Below, in pieces: positions 7,732 to 15,996 of a stretch of DNA of 48,684 bases. Position numbers and translations under genes: made by a program. The notes under the pieces were generated by a model. That model searched no databases, was not told where the DNA came from, and was given only the letters and a program-made list of their open reading frames with translations. Source of the stretch: an uncultured Acidobacteriota bacterium. Its GTDB lineage: Bacteria; Acidobacteriota; CAIWXX01. The stretch spans positions 1-48,684 of the forward strand of contig CAIWXX010000084.1 of NCBI GenBank assembly GCA_903916735.1. Direction: 5' to 3'. Each line of letters begins with the position of its first letter. Positions within the stretch are counted from its first letter, which is position 1.

Positions 7732-8787
7732 ATGAAGTACCTGCAAAAAACATTGGTCGTTCTGGCGGTTCTCTCGTTGAGCGGACTGCCGGCCGCCTAC
7801 GCGTCCATTGACGTCGGCTTCTCCATCAATTTCCATAGCTCACTCACACCCTACGGATCATGGGTCAACGTTGGAGCCTATGGATCTTGCTGGCGTCCCT
7901 ATGCTGCTCGAAATTCCGGATGGAGGCCATATCTGAATGGCCATTGGACTTACACAAGCTACGGCCCTACCTGGATGGGAGATGAGCCGTGGGCATGGTG
8001 TGCATATCACTATGGTCACTGGGGTTATGACAATTACTATGGATGGGTGTGGGTTCCCGGCTACGATTGGGTACCAGCTGATGTGTCCTGGTCATATGGC
8101 GATGGCTATATAGGCTGGTGTCCTTCCTACTGTGCTTCCAATAGCAACCCGTTCAGCGCCAACCTGTGGGTGTTCGTCGATCGAGATCATTTCGGTTACA
8201 ATAATTACGCACGGTGTGCGATTGGACCCGACGTCGTCCGGAATTTCTTCTACCATGGAAATCGACACATCGATCGTTTTGCGCCTCGACGGGATGAGTT
8301 GGAGCGCTTTACACGCCGACAAATCCCCATGGAGTCTGTTCGTGAACATGAAGTCTTCGCCGACGGTCATCGAGCTCGCTTGATTGTCCCTCAGCACGAA
8401 GAGTCGACGGTGCTCAGAAATATGACCGGTTTCGCTGAACGGAGTGCCCCCATTGTGCAGGAAAGAAAATACAATGGACAGCAGAGATATGTCCCTGAAG
8501 TTCGGGAGAGGCAGTCTCGCTCCGACATCCCCGCTTATCGCGGCGAGTTCTCTCAGCAGCCGAGATACGAATCACGGACCTACGTGCCACCTCGCGACGA
8601 CCAGAGAAATAGTTACGGGCGAGTAGAAAATAACAATATTCAGAGATACGCTCCCTCTATCGAGAGGACGCCACGAAATCAAGAGACGCACATCAGCCGA
8701 TCTCCATATGTCGTGCAGCGTCCCCAGACCCATCAATCGCAGCCGACGAATAGAGGCGGACAATCATATCGTCAGCCAAGAAGATAG
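7732..8787 (+). CDS. secreted DUF6600 protein (Tyr/Trp-rich repeats)
   Basis: 351 residues. There is a clear signal peptide (MKYLQKTLVVLAVLSLSG... cleaved near AYA). Residues ~35-150 are dense in Trp, Tyr and Gly (SLTPYGSWVNVGAYG, WRPYLNGHWTYTSYGPTW, GHWGYDNYYGWVWVPGYDWVPA), the pattern of DUF6600 proteins. Residues ~215-351 are rich in Gln, Arg, Ser and Pro and probably disordered. The family has no established function. An outer-surface or periplasmic structural role is a guess. AAGGAGGAGG ends 7 bases before the ATG and fixes the start. A sigma-54 promoter precedes the gene and a folded 3' end with a terminator follows, so it forms its own transcription unit. Confidence 0.85.
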   Translation: MKYLQKTLVVLAVLSLSGLPAAYASIDVGFSINFHSSLTPYGSWVNVGAYGSCWRPYAARNSGWRPYLNGHWTYTSYGPTWMGDEPWAWCAYHYGHWGYDNYYGWVWVPGYDWVPADVSWSYGDGYIGWCPSYCASNSNPFSANLWVFVDRDHFGYNNYARCAIGPDVVRNFFYHGNRHIDRFAPRRDELERFTRRQIPMESVREHEVFADGHRARLIVPQHEESTVLRNMTGFAERSAPIVQERKYNGQQRYVPEVRERQSRSDIPAYRGEFSQQPRYESRTYVPPRDDQRNSYGRVENNNIQRYAPSIERTPRNQETHISRSPYVVQRPQTHQSQPTNRGGQSYRQPRR

Positions 8788-8806
8788 AGCTTGAAACAGA
8801 GAGGGA

Positions 8807-8823
8807 TCCTGCCGTACGCAGGA
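8807..8823 (+). other. hairpin at the 3' end of the DUF6600 transcript
   Basis: TCCTGC-CGTAC-GCAGGA, a perfect 6-bp stem with a 5-base loop starting 20 bases after the stop codon. No T-tract follows, so it is not a terminator by itself. Confidence 0.4.
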
Positions 8824-8834
8824 CGACTTAACAA

Positions 8835-8875
8835 GAGTCAGGCGCAAAGGCGCTGATCAGCCGCTTCGGCGACTC
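8835..8875 (+). ncRNA. three-way-junction-like folded RNA element (unknown class)
   Basis: GAGTC (8835-8839) pairs with GACTC (8871-8875) and encloses two hairpins: GCGC-AAAG-GCGC (8842-8853) and GCCG-CTT-CGGC (8860-8870). The terminator follows 8 bases later. No known riboswitch or ribozyme class was recognised. It could be a 3' UTR stability element or the body of a small 3'-derived RNA. Confidence 0.35.
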
Positions 8876-8883
8876 TGATGAGA

Positions 8884-8907
8884 GGGGGTTCAAGAACCCC
8901 CCTTTTT
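8884..8907 (+). terminator. rho-independent terminator of the DUF6600 gene
   Basis: GGGGGTT-CAAG-AACCCCC followed by CTTTTT. It sits just before the convergent DUF4019 gene. Confidence 0.85.
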
Positions 8908-8921
8908 ACTTTTCTCCCCGT

Positions 8922-9344
8922 TCATTTAATGAAGTAACCGGATACTCTCCACACTCCGTCCTTATCCATCATCGGAGTGACGGTCTCGACTGAATATTTC
9001 TTGTTTTCGAATGAGGATTCGAATTCCATAACAACGTACTGTCCATCGGGAGCGCCAGGCAGAGTTGTTGTGTAAGAGGCACTCTTTTCTTGCCTTGAAA
9101 TAAGCTTTCCATAGGGCTTCCGATGCGCTTGCAATGATTGTTCCCACTGTTCCATCGTGACTGCATTTTTGAAATAGGCGGCTGTTTCTTTCCAGCTCTC
9201 CGCATACTTCTCTTCATCCACAATCGTCAGCCATTTCTGGGCTATGACGACGGCAGCCTTTTCCTTTTCGGTGTCCGCTGCTCGGCAGACAACTGCTGCG
9301 AAGATCAGAGTGACCGCGAACAGACATGTCATTCTGCGAAACAT
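8922..9344 (-). CDS. secreted DUF4019 protein
   Basis: About 140 residues. A signal peptide (MFRRMTCLFAVTLIFAAVVCRA) precedes a DUF4019 domain: AQKWLTIVDEEKYAESWKE, MEQWEQSLQAHRKPYGKL, GQYVVMEFESSFENKK and a C-terminal DGVWRVSGYFIK. The family is small, periplasmic or exported, and of unknown function. The ATG at 9344 is preferred because AAGGAG lies 7 bases upstream; a longer frame begins at 9368. It converges on the DUF6600 gene and is the last gene of a minus-strand run, 222 bp from mrfB, and is probably transcribed alone. Confidence 0.8.
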   Translation of the reverse strand: MFRRMTCLFAVTLIFAAVVCRAADTEKEKAAVVIAQKWLTIVDEEKYAESWKETAAYFKNAVTMEQWEQSLQAHRKPYGKLISRQEKSASYTTTLPGAPDGQYVVMEFESSFENKKYSVETVTPMMDKDGVWRVSGYFIK

Positions 9345-9566
9345 TTTTCTTCTCCTTGATGTGACCACTTGTTATGCTTCAGATCCAGCAAGCATGCAGG
9401 TATTTTACATCAAATATCAGCCGGCATATTTGTAGCATTCTGCGGGATCAATATCATCCAATCCCGCCGATCGGCGATTTGTCGTCTCATCTCGATCAAA
9501 CTCGTTCCGAGAAATCCGTTCCCGGTTCCGTGACCGTACTTTGACCCGACTCGACTTGGCAGGGCT

Positions 9567-10904
9567 CTACGACCCTGTTCGAGGGACTTTCTTCCGGAGT
9601 CGATCGCGGCGTTTTTCGAAGTCGGTTTGATGCCGGAGGAGTTTGGCGCCACCGATCCCGCGGTCGCGGAGGTTGGCAATCCGATCCAGAGCATCATCGA
9701 CGAGTGCCAGCGCATCAGCATAACGACGCTCATGATGCTCCAACTGTATGGCCATGTTCCGCAGAAAATCGATGGCGGCAAAGCCGTCTTCCTGAGCGCC
9801 ATCGCTCCACAAAGCCATCGCCTCGTCGCGCTTTCCGGCCTTTCGATGCAGCTCGGAAGCGCGTCGGATGGCTTTGACTCGCCGCTCGCGATCCGCTCCC
9901 GTTTCAAGCGCTTCTGAAAAGAGAAGCGTCGACTGTTCATAGTTATTTCTACGTTCATAGAAAAAAGCGAGACCAAGCGTTTCCTGCCAATCGTGCGCCA
10001 GGTGCTTGCCGGCCACGAGATCGTGGCAGAAGGATAAAAGGCACATCATCGAGACGATGTCCAGCCGATTGTGGTGAAAGATTTTTGAGATCCAATATGG
10101 ATTCCGCGACCGGAGATACTCGAAATAGACATGGGGAATCTCGGCGCCGGGAATATCACCGTGGCGTTCGACGCCGAGCAGGTTGTATTCGAGGCTCTTC
10201 AGCGAGCAGCTTTCGAAGCGTTCCCGCCAGATCTGCCGGCTCGGGTAGAGAAGATCCAGGTGCGGCAACTGACTTAATCGTGTCCGGCGCCGCGCCAGCA
10301 CGAAGCGGCTTTCAATAAGGGGCAGATCGAAAGCGCGCCCATTAAACGTGACGACGGCATTGAATTGAGCTACAAACGCTTCGAGTCGATCGAGTATCTC
10401 GATCTCATCCGAAAAATCACGCATGAAATGCTGCCGCACACGAAATTCGTCGCCCGCGAAATATCCCAGACCAACCATGAAAGCGTAATTCGAGCTGCCG
10501 GGAGAGAGTCCCGTGGTTTCCAGGTCGAGGTAAAGAATCTTGGCCGGATCCACGGTTTGAAACGCATCATCCCGGCTGATCAGGGCGAGTATGTCGCTTT
10601 TCAGTTCCAATGCCGATCCGATACGAATGCGTCCATGATAAGAATCGGCCGGAAATGGGCACTCGGCGGCGTTTCCGCCTGCAAAAAGATCTCCTTCAAA
10701 ACTGACCGGCGGAGTATCGTCGCCCTGACTTTCATCCCACCCGAGCTCCTCTTCTCGCGGCTCATCGAGGCGATGCTTCTTCGGCGGCCGCTTTTCAGAT
10801 GCCCTCTGCAGCAGGCGCTCAAGCTTCTCCTTTAGAGACCCCTCCTCCTCCGTCTTGATCCGACGCCACTCGTCTTCGACATTTCGTTTATCCTGTTGCG
10901 ACAT
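9567..10904 (-). CDS. mrfB: MrfB-like DEDDh exonuclease with C-terminal helical repeats
   Basis: 445 residues. An RNase H-fold exonuclease domain covers ~122-290: YLDLETTG gives the D and E of motif I (127, 129), NGRAFDLP gives the motif II Asp (193), and HHNRLD gives the His-x4-Asp of motif III (277-282). The set fits a DEDDh nuclease. The last 150 residues look like TPR-type helices (ALETGADRERRVKAIRRASE, AGKRDEAMALWSDGA). In Bacillus subtilis MrfB (YprB) acts with the helicase MrfA in repair of mitomycin C damage. The helicase homologue lies directly upstream on the same strand (190 bp gap), which supports the assignment. The first 80 residues are charged and probably flexible. Confidence 0.88.
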   Translation of the reverse strand: MSQQDKRNVEDEWRRIKTEEEGSLKEKLERLLQRASEKRPPKKHRLDEPREEELGWDESQGDDTPPVSFEGDLFAGGNAAECPFPADSYHGRIRIGSALELKSDILALISRDDAFQTVDPAKILYLDLETTGLSPGSSNYAFMVGLGYFAGDEFRVRQHFMRDFSDEIEILDRLEAFVAQFNAVVTFNGRAFDLPLIESRFVLARRRTRLSQLPHLDLLYPSRQIWRERFESCSLKSLEYNLLGVERHGDIPGAEIPHVYFEYLRSRNPYWISKIFHHNRLDIVSMMCLLSFCHDLVAGKHLAHDWQETLGLAFFYERRNNYEQSTLLFSEALETGADRERRVKAIRRASELHRKAGKRDEAMALWSDGAQEDGFAAIDFLRNMAIQLEHHERRYADALALVDDALDRIANLRDRGIGGAKLLRHQTDFEKRRDRLRKKVPRTGS

Positions 10905-11094
10905 GATGGCTTACAAACCGATGAATGATCTTTGCCTTTTGCATTATTAAATCAAAGCACAGCGGCGTGAAGGATTTCCACCGATAACTCCTTCCCTCAG
11001 ACCCACGTCCCCAGCGCCCGACCCCTCGGTCGATCGAGTACCATTCCAACGAGAAGCACGATCACTCCATCTGCCAAATAGTAGTGACATATTG

Positions 11095-13500
11095 TTACTC
11101 CCCCGCGGCCGTCACGCTTCTCAGGAGATCAGACACCATCCGTTTCAGGCTGTGGGATGGTTCAATATGCGGGCCGATGCATGAAGGGCAACCGGCGGCG
11201 CATTCGCACTGCGCCAACACTTCCTGCGCTTCTTTCAGGAGCCTGCTGGAAAGCCGGTGGAGCGGTTCGCTCAGCCCGATGCCTCCTGGATAATTATCGT
11301 ACAGGAAAATAACCGGTTCAAAACTTGTCGGTGTTGGTTCACGCGGTTGTCCACGGACCGGCGGGCGCATGCCGGATGCATACAACGGGGCTTTGGTCTG
11401 GTCATCGCAGACAGCTTCATCCAGATCCCGCAGATCGCACATGAGAAACAATGGTGCCAGCCGGTGCATCAGATAGCCCAAACCCCACACAGCCATCACG
11501 CGTTCATCGGGAGTACCTCCGAGGGAGCTGACGAGCTTGGAATCGATTCGCAGCCAGAAGGAGGTCGTTTGCAGGTCGTCTTGCGGGAGCTGCAAATTTC
11601 CATAGCCGACGTTCTCCATCGTGTTGAACTTCACCTTCTTGAACCCAACAACCTGGCGATCCACATGGACTTCGCCATGCGATGATCGCCCTGCCGCCGG
11701 GATGTCATTGCCGGCGAACTCGTCGAGCACTTTCACGTTCCGATAGGAAATGGCATCCGTGAAGTAATCAACTTCCGTTTTTTTCACATAAGCCTTGCGC
11801 TCGTCATAATCCATCTTCTCGACGATGAAACGGCGCCCTTCCAGCAGGTAAATGGCCTTTTCGTGCAGTGTTGTCAGAGCAGAACGGAAATCCACCTCAG
11901 CAATGATTTCGGGCTTCCCTTCCGTTTGATCGACGACAACGAAGTTGTCTGAGCTGATTGACCGGAGGCTCACCGCATCGGCCGGATAGGCTTCCTGAAT
12001 CCAATAATGCCTCCCCTGGCTGATATGCAGGTAGCCGCGATCGACCAGCATGGCGAGTATTTCGCGCAGCGGGCGCATCCCAAACCGCTCCCCTTCCTCA
12101 ATCGGCAATTCAAAAGCGGCGCACTTCAGATGTTCGAGAAAGATGTTGAGATTGTCGGGATTGATGAGTCCCATCTCGACATTTTGCGAGAAGAAATACG
12201 AGGGATGATTAATGATGTACTGATCGAGTGGGCTGGAGCTGGCGATGAGGATGGCCAGAGATGGCGCGTTACGCCGGCCGCAGCGGCCGGCCTGTTGCCA
12301 CGTTGAACTGATCGTGCCAGGGTAGCCGGCCATGATCGAAACGTCCAGCTGGCCGACATCGATTCCAAGCTCGAGCGCGTTGGTCGACACAACCCCGCGG
12401 ATCTCGCCCGATCTGAGTCCGCTTTCGATTTCACGCCGGCGCTTCGGCAAGTAGCCGCCCCGATAGCCACGCACGGTGTCGGCATCCAGAACGGTTTTTT
12501 CGAGGTCCTGTTTGAGGTAAGTAAGGAGGATCTCGGTCGAAAGCCGACTGCCGGCAAATACAATCGTCTGGAATCCATTCTTGATGAGCCGGCTCGCGAG
12601 TGTTCTAGCCTCCTGCAGATATGATCGTCTTATTCCCAACTCCCGGTCGACGATCGGGGGATTGTAGAAAATAAAATGTTTCTCAGCAGTCGGCGCGCCG
12701 TTTCGGTCAATGAGCTCGACCTCGTCTTCGATCATGGTGCGAGCGAGATCGGCTGGATTGGCGATGGTCGCCGATGAGAAAATAAATGTGGGGTTGCTGC
12801 CGTAGAAGCGGCAGATGCGCTTCATGCGGCGGAACACGTTGCAAAGGTGGCTGCCGAAGACTCCACGATAGACATGCAGCTCATCGACAACAACAAACTC
12901 GAGGTTCTCGAAAAACCGCGCCCACTTTGTATGGCACGGGAGGATCCCCGCATGCAGCATATCGGGATTCGTCAGCGCGATGTGAGCTTCGCCGCGAATG
13001 GCCTTCCGAGCATCATTCGGAGTATCCCCGTCGTAAGTATGCGTTTTGACCGGTTGGGGCAGGAGGTCGCTGATGCGCTTGAGCTCGGCCAGCTGATCCT
13101 GCGCCAGGGCTTTAGTCGGGAAAATATAAAACGCACGGACCGATGGATTTTTCAGAATTCGATCGATGACAGGGAGATTGTAACAGAGCGTCTTGCCGGA
13201 GGCTGTCGGAGTCACGACAACGAGATTTTTTCCGGCGCTGGCTGCTTGGTAGGCCGCTGCCTGGTGTGAATACAATCGATCGAGGCCACGATGACGAAGG
13301 GCGGCATCGAGAGCCGGATGCAATCCATCGGGGAATTCCACGTACTCACCTTCCCGGGCCGGAATCTGACGAACTGCCATGATCCGGCCGGACTTGCCAT
13401 AGCGACCCTCAAGATCTCGAACAGCCTCGGAAATGGAATCGACCTGTGCATAGAGCTGAAGCTGCGATTCCGGTTTCTCGTCCGGCGGAAGATTTTTCAA
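11095..13500 (-). CDS. mrfA: MrfA-like DExH helicase with DUF1998 zinc-binding C-terminus
   Basis: 801 residues. It is a superfamily 2 helicase with a Q-motif (YSHQ, ~80), Walker A TPTASGKT (~97-104), a DELH box (206-209) in place of the usual DEAH, motif III FSSAT (~243) and motif VI with QQAGRCGRR. The C-terminal DUF1998 part holds the four-cysteine cluster CECAAGCPSC. MrfA (YprA) of B. subtilis unwinds DNA 3' to 5' and, with MrfB, removes mitomycin adducts independently of UvrABC. The gene order here, helicase then exonuclease, matches that pair. The frame opens with TTG at 13500 and GGAG 11 bases upstream; an in-frame GTG further upstream is also possible. It probably shares a transcript with mrfB. 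Confidence 0.9.
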   Translation of the reverse strand: MKNLPPDEKPESQLQLYAQVDSISEAVRDLEGRYGKSGRIMAVRQIPAREGEYVEFPDGLHPALDAALRHRGLDRLYSHQAAAYQAASAGKNLVVVTPTASGKTLCYNLPVIDRILKNPSVRAFYIFPTKALAQDQLAELKRISDLLPQPVKTHTYDGDTPNDARKAIRGEAHIALTNPDMLHAGILPCHTKWARFFENLEFVVVDELHVYRGVFGSHLCNVFRRMKRICRFYGSNPTFIFSSATIANPADLARTMIEDEVELIDRNGAPTAEKHFIFYNPPIVDRELGIRRSYLQEARTLASRLIKNGFQTIVFAGSRLSTEILLTYLKQDLEKTVLDADTVRGYRGGYLPKRRREIESGLRSGEIRGVVSTNALELGIDVGQLDVSIMAGYPGTISSTWQQAGRCGRRNAPSLAILIASSSPLDQYIINHPSYFFSQNVEMGLINPDNLNIFLEHLKCAAFELPIEEGERFGMRPLREILAMLVDRGYLHISQGRHYWIQEAYPADAVSLRSISSDNFVVVDQTEGKPEIIAEVDFRSALTTLHEKAIYLLEGRRFIVEKMDYDERKAYVKKTEVDYFTDAISYRNVKVLDEFAGNDIPAAGRSSHGEVHVDRQVVGFKKVKFNTMENVGYGNLQLPQDDLQTTSFWLRIDSKLVSSLGGTPDERVMAVWGLGYLMHRLAPLFLMCDLRDLDEAVCDDQTKAPLYASGMRPPVRGQPREPTPTSFEPVIFLYDNYPGGIGLSEPLHRLSSRLLKEAQEVLAQCECAAGCPSCIGPHIEPSHSLKRMVSDLLRSVTAAGE

Positions 13501-13732
13501 GCTTCGCCTACTCCATTTGCAGAGGGGCCAGGGTTGAGGGGCCAGGAACCAGATCGGAAAAATCGAACTCCCTTCGCATCACTTCCAGGCACATGCTGAA
13601 TCTAGCACTGCTCAGCTCCGGATCGCAATCTCTCCTGTGACTGAATGTCATCGACCTCCTATGATGAGGCGTCGTCGATTTCGTTAAAGAGATGATGATC
13701 GATGAAATGGGCCTCTTCGGATCGGTCCCTTC

Positions 13733-15925
13733 CTACTTGATCAGCAGAGGCACCCAATCCGTTGCCGATTTTCGGGAGATCTTATCTTCCGCATAGACCT
13801 TCAGCCAGCACAATCCCGGAGGAAGTTTTTCGGTCTGAATCTGGAAAAGATATTCCAGGTTCGTTTCTGAAATCCGATTGGATTTTTCCATGAGCTGATA
13901 GCCGGGTGTTGTCAGATGCTTTCCCGTTGAATCCATAATTTCCCACGAAATAGCGACATCCGGATCCTTCTTCCCAGGTTCGAGTCCAAAATTGTACAGC
14001 TTGACCAGCAACCCACGGCCCTTGCCATCCAGCAAATTCGGATAGATCTCTACCGGGCACGGCTTGCTCCGATAGGTGATTGGATATTCCTGAGCGGTTA
14101 ATCCAGCGCGGGCGGGAGGTTTCTCCGGATTGTATCCCAGAACATTGGTCCACTCAGACTTGCTCGGCACGAAAAAGGGTGTGGCCATATTAAAGGAATT
14201 CGGGTCTTTGCGAGTAGTGACTTTCACGGTCATCGCACCGAGCTCGCCGGTCGAATTGTCTCTCACAACGACACGAATCTGATAGTCGACACCTGCCCGG
14301 AGCACCATCACATCGGAATAGCGGATGCCGTTCTGTTGGAGTTTTCCATTGGCATCGCCGGATGGCACTGTGCAGAAGCCGTGTGTATAGGCCTCAAATC
14401 CTTTCTCAGGGCCGACCGCAAATGTATATACTTCGATCGGAATATCGCGTTTGGCTCTTTCAAACTGCTCCCCCGGGATCTGCAAACAGACGGCGACAGG
14501 GCTTCGACCGTCCTTTTCAGGGAAGGCGATCGCCTCGGCCTGGAATCGCAATCCTTCCGGAGCCAAATTATTGTTGATGATCTCAGCAACCTGAAGCTGT
14601 CGGTCCTCTGCTGTCAGGAGCTTAAACGGCAGCGGTTCGTTATATCCTTTCCGAAAAGTGAAATCGATTCCGGGTCGTGTCATTTGAACCTTGATCTCGT
14701 GATATTCCCCCGGTTTTTTCGAAGTGTGTGAAGGCGGCGTATAGGCGAGCATGTAATAGTATTCGGTTGATCGCACGATATCATCGATAGCCTTGTCCGG
14801 CTCAATAGCATTCTTGTAAAAGGTCCCGCCTGTTTCATCGGCAAACGAGAAAAGTGATGCCTGTCGTCGTCCGATCGATTGCTGGTCGATGGTGGTGTCG
14901 GTCACGGATGAGATATTGGCATCATTGGCCATTCCTCCAATATCGACGGGATACACACGGCAATCGGCAGAGGAGAAGAACCTCATCGCCTGGGCCAGCA
15001 CGCTCGCCAGATCAAGTCCCGTATTCCGTCCACGGGCGCTCTCACTGGCGCCCCACTTTTCAAACTCTCCGCGCATCAAGGTCTCAGCATCCTCGGCAGC
15101 CAGATTCGGATCGCGATCTCCAAGAACTTTCGTGTCAAATCCACTAGAGAAAAAGAGAAGGAACTTGCGGCCTGGAAAATACTGCATGGAACGTGCAAAA
15201 TCCCTGATATTCGAAACATAGCCTGCAACGGTGTTGACATAGAAGTCTTCATCATTGCGCTTGAATCCGGCATTAAGATCCCGTATAGCCTCTTTCACGG
15301 CTATGTCGGAGACGACGCGGCCTCCAGGCGTTGTTTTACCATTAAGAATGGGTTTCTCAACCTTTAGACCGGACAAGGTCATTTGCTCGGCCAACATGAC
15401 CGAATTGAAAAAGCCGGCGGAATCGGCCACTGATTCAAAACGGCGGTCCATGCTGAGAGAATCGATAGCGGCGTGCAGCAGCCGTCGATCAGATGTGAAG
15501 TTTGACACCATGAAAACGCCCTTCAGTGATGAAAAAGCATAGACAGACGCTTCATCTCCATCAGGCATCCCGGTATCCACAAATCGAGCGGCGGCGTTCC
15601 TTGCCTGCACGAGCGGCCCGAGCGAATTGAATGTCACATCGAAGAAGAGAATGAAATTGCGGCGCGTTACCTCTGTCGGCAGCCTAATATCCTCCCGCTT
15701 CCGGAGATCAATCGGCAGAAACATCTCAACCTTTTGCTCTTTGCCATCTTCAAAGACACGCACCTCATCCTGCCGGATGTCGATCACCGGTTTCCCGGCC
15801 TTATCACGCACAAAAACAGGAACTTCCACAATCGACACACCGGCCTGCTCCTGTGGCTCAACAGCCGGCAGAGGAAATGGAAGCGTCAAGAAGAACGATG
15901 CAATCACAGCCAATCTTTTCAACAT
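13733..15925 (-). CDS. secreted VWFA-domain protein (acidobacterial VWFA-related family)
   Basis: About 730 residues. A signal peptide (MLKRLAVIASFFLTLPFPLPA) is followed by the N-terminal block VPVFVRDKAGKPVIDIRQDEV and FEDGKEQKVEMF that marks the acidobacterial VWFA-related family. The von Willebrand A domain covers ~85-400. Its metal site is degenerate: FFDVTFNS replaces DxSxS. The C-terminal 300 residues look like beta-sandwich domains. The role is unknown; protein-protein contact outside the cytoplasm is typical of VWFA folds. AAGGAGGAGAGGG just upstream supports the ATG at 15925 over the longer TTG frame. It is 71 bp downstream of the CDF transporter gene and probably cotranscribed. A paralogue lies two genes upstream. 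Confidence 0.87.
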   Translation of the reverse strand: MLKRLAVIASFFLTLPFPLPAVEPQEQAGVSIVEVPVFVRDKAGKPVIDIRQDEVRVFEDGKEQKVEMFLPIDLRKREDIRLPTEVTRRNFILFFDVTFNSLGPLVQARNAAARFVDTGMPDGDEASVYAFSSLKGVFMVSNFTSDRRLLHAAIDSLSMDRRFESVADSAGFFNSVMLAEQMTLSGLKVEKPILNGKTTPGGRVVSDIAVKEAIRDLNAGFKRNDEDFYVNTVAGYVSNIRDFARSMQYFPGRKFLLFFSSGFDTKVLGDRDPNLAAEDAETLMRGEFEKWGASESARGRNTGLDLASVLAQAMRFFSSADCRVYPVDIGGMANDANISSVTDTTIDQQSIGRRQASLFSFADETGGTFYKNAIEPDKAIDDIVRSTEYYYMLAYTPPSHTSKKPGEYHEIKVQMTRPGIDFTFRKGYNEPLPFKLLTAEDRQLQVAEIINNNLAPEGLRFQAEAIAFPEKDGRSPVAVCLQIPGEQFERAKRDIPIEVYTFAVGPEKGFEAYTHGFCTVPSGDANGKLQQNGIRYSDVMVLRAGVDYQIRVVVRDNSTGELGAMTVKVTTRKDPNSFNMATPFFVPSKSEWTNVLGYNPEKPPARAGLTAQEYPITYRSKPCPVEIYPNLLDGKGRGLLVKLYNFGLEPGKKDPDVAISWEIMDSTGKHLTTPGYQLMEKSNRISETNLEYLFQIQTEKLPPGLCWLKVYAEDKISRKSATDWVPLLIK

Positions 15926-15996
15926 GACCCTCTCCTCCTTCAAAAATTAACCGACAATACAAACCCATATGTCCACGCCTTCGATCCTTCTACATT

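Noticed and set aside
8875-8882. CTGATGAG, the core string of a hammerhead ribozyme
   Set aside because: The following stem is a terminator and no GAAA with a cleavage-site strand is present, so the hammerhead fold cannot form.
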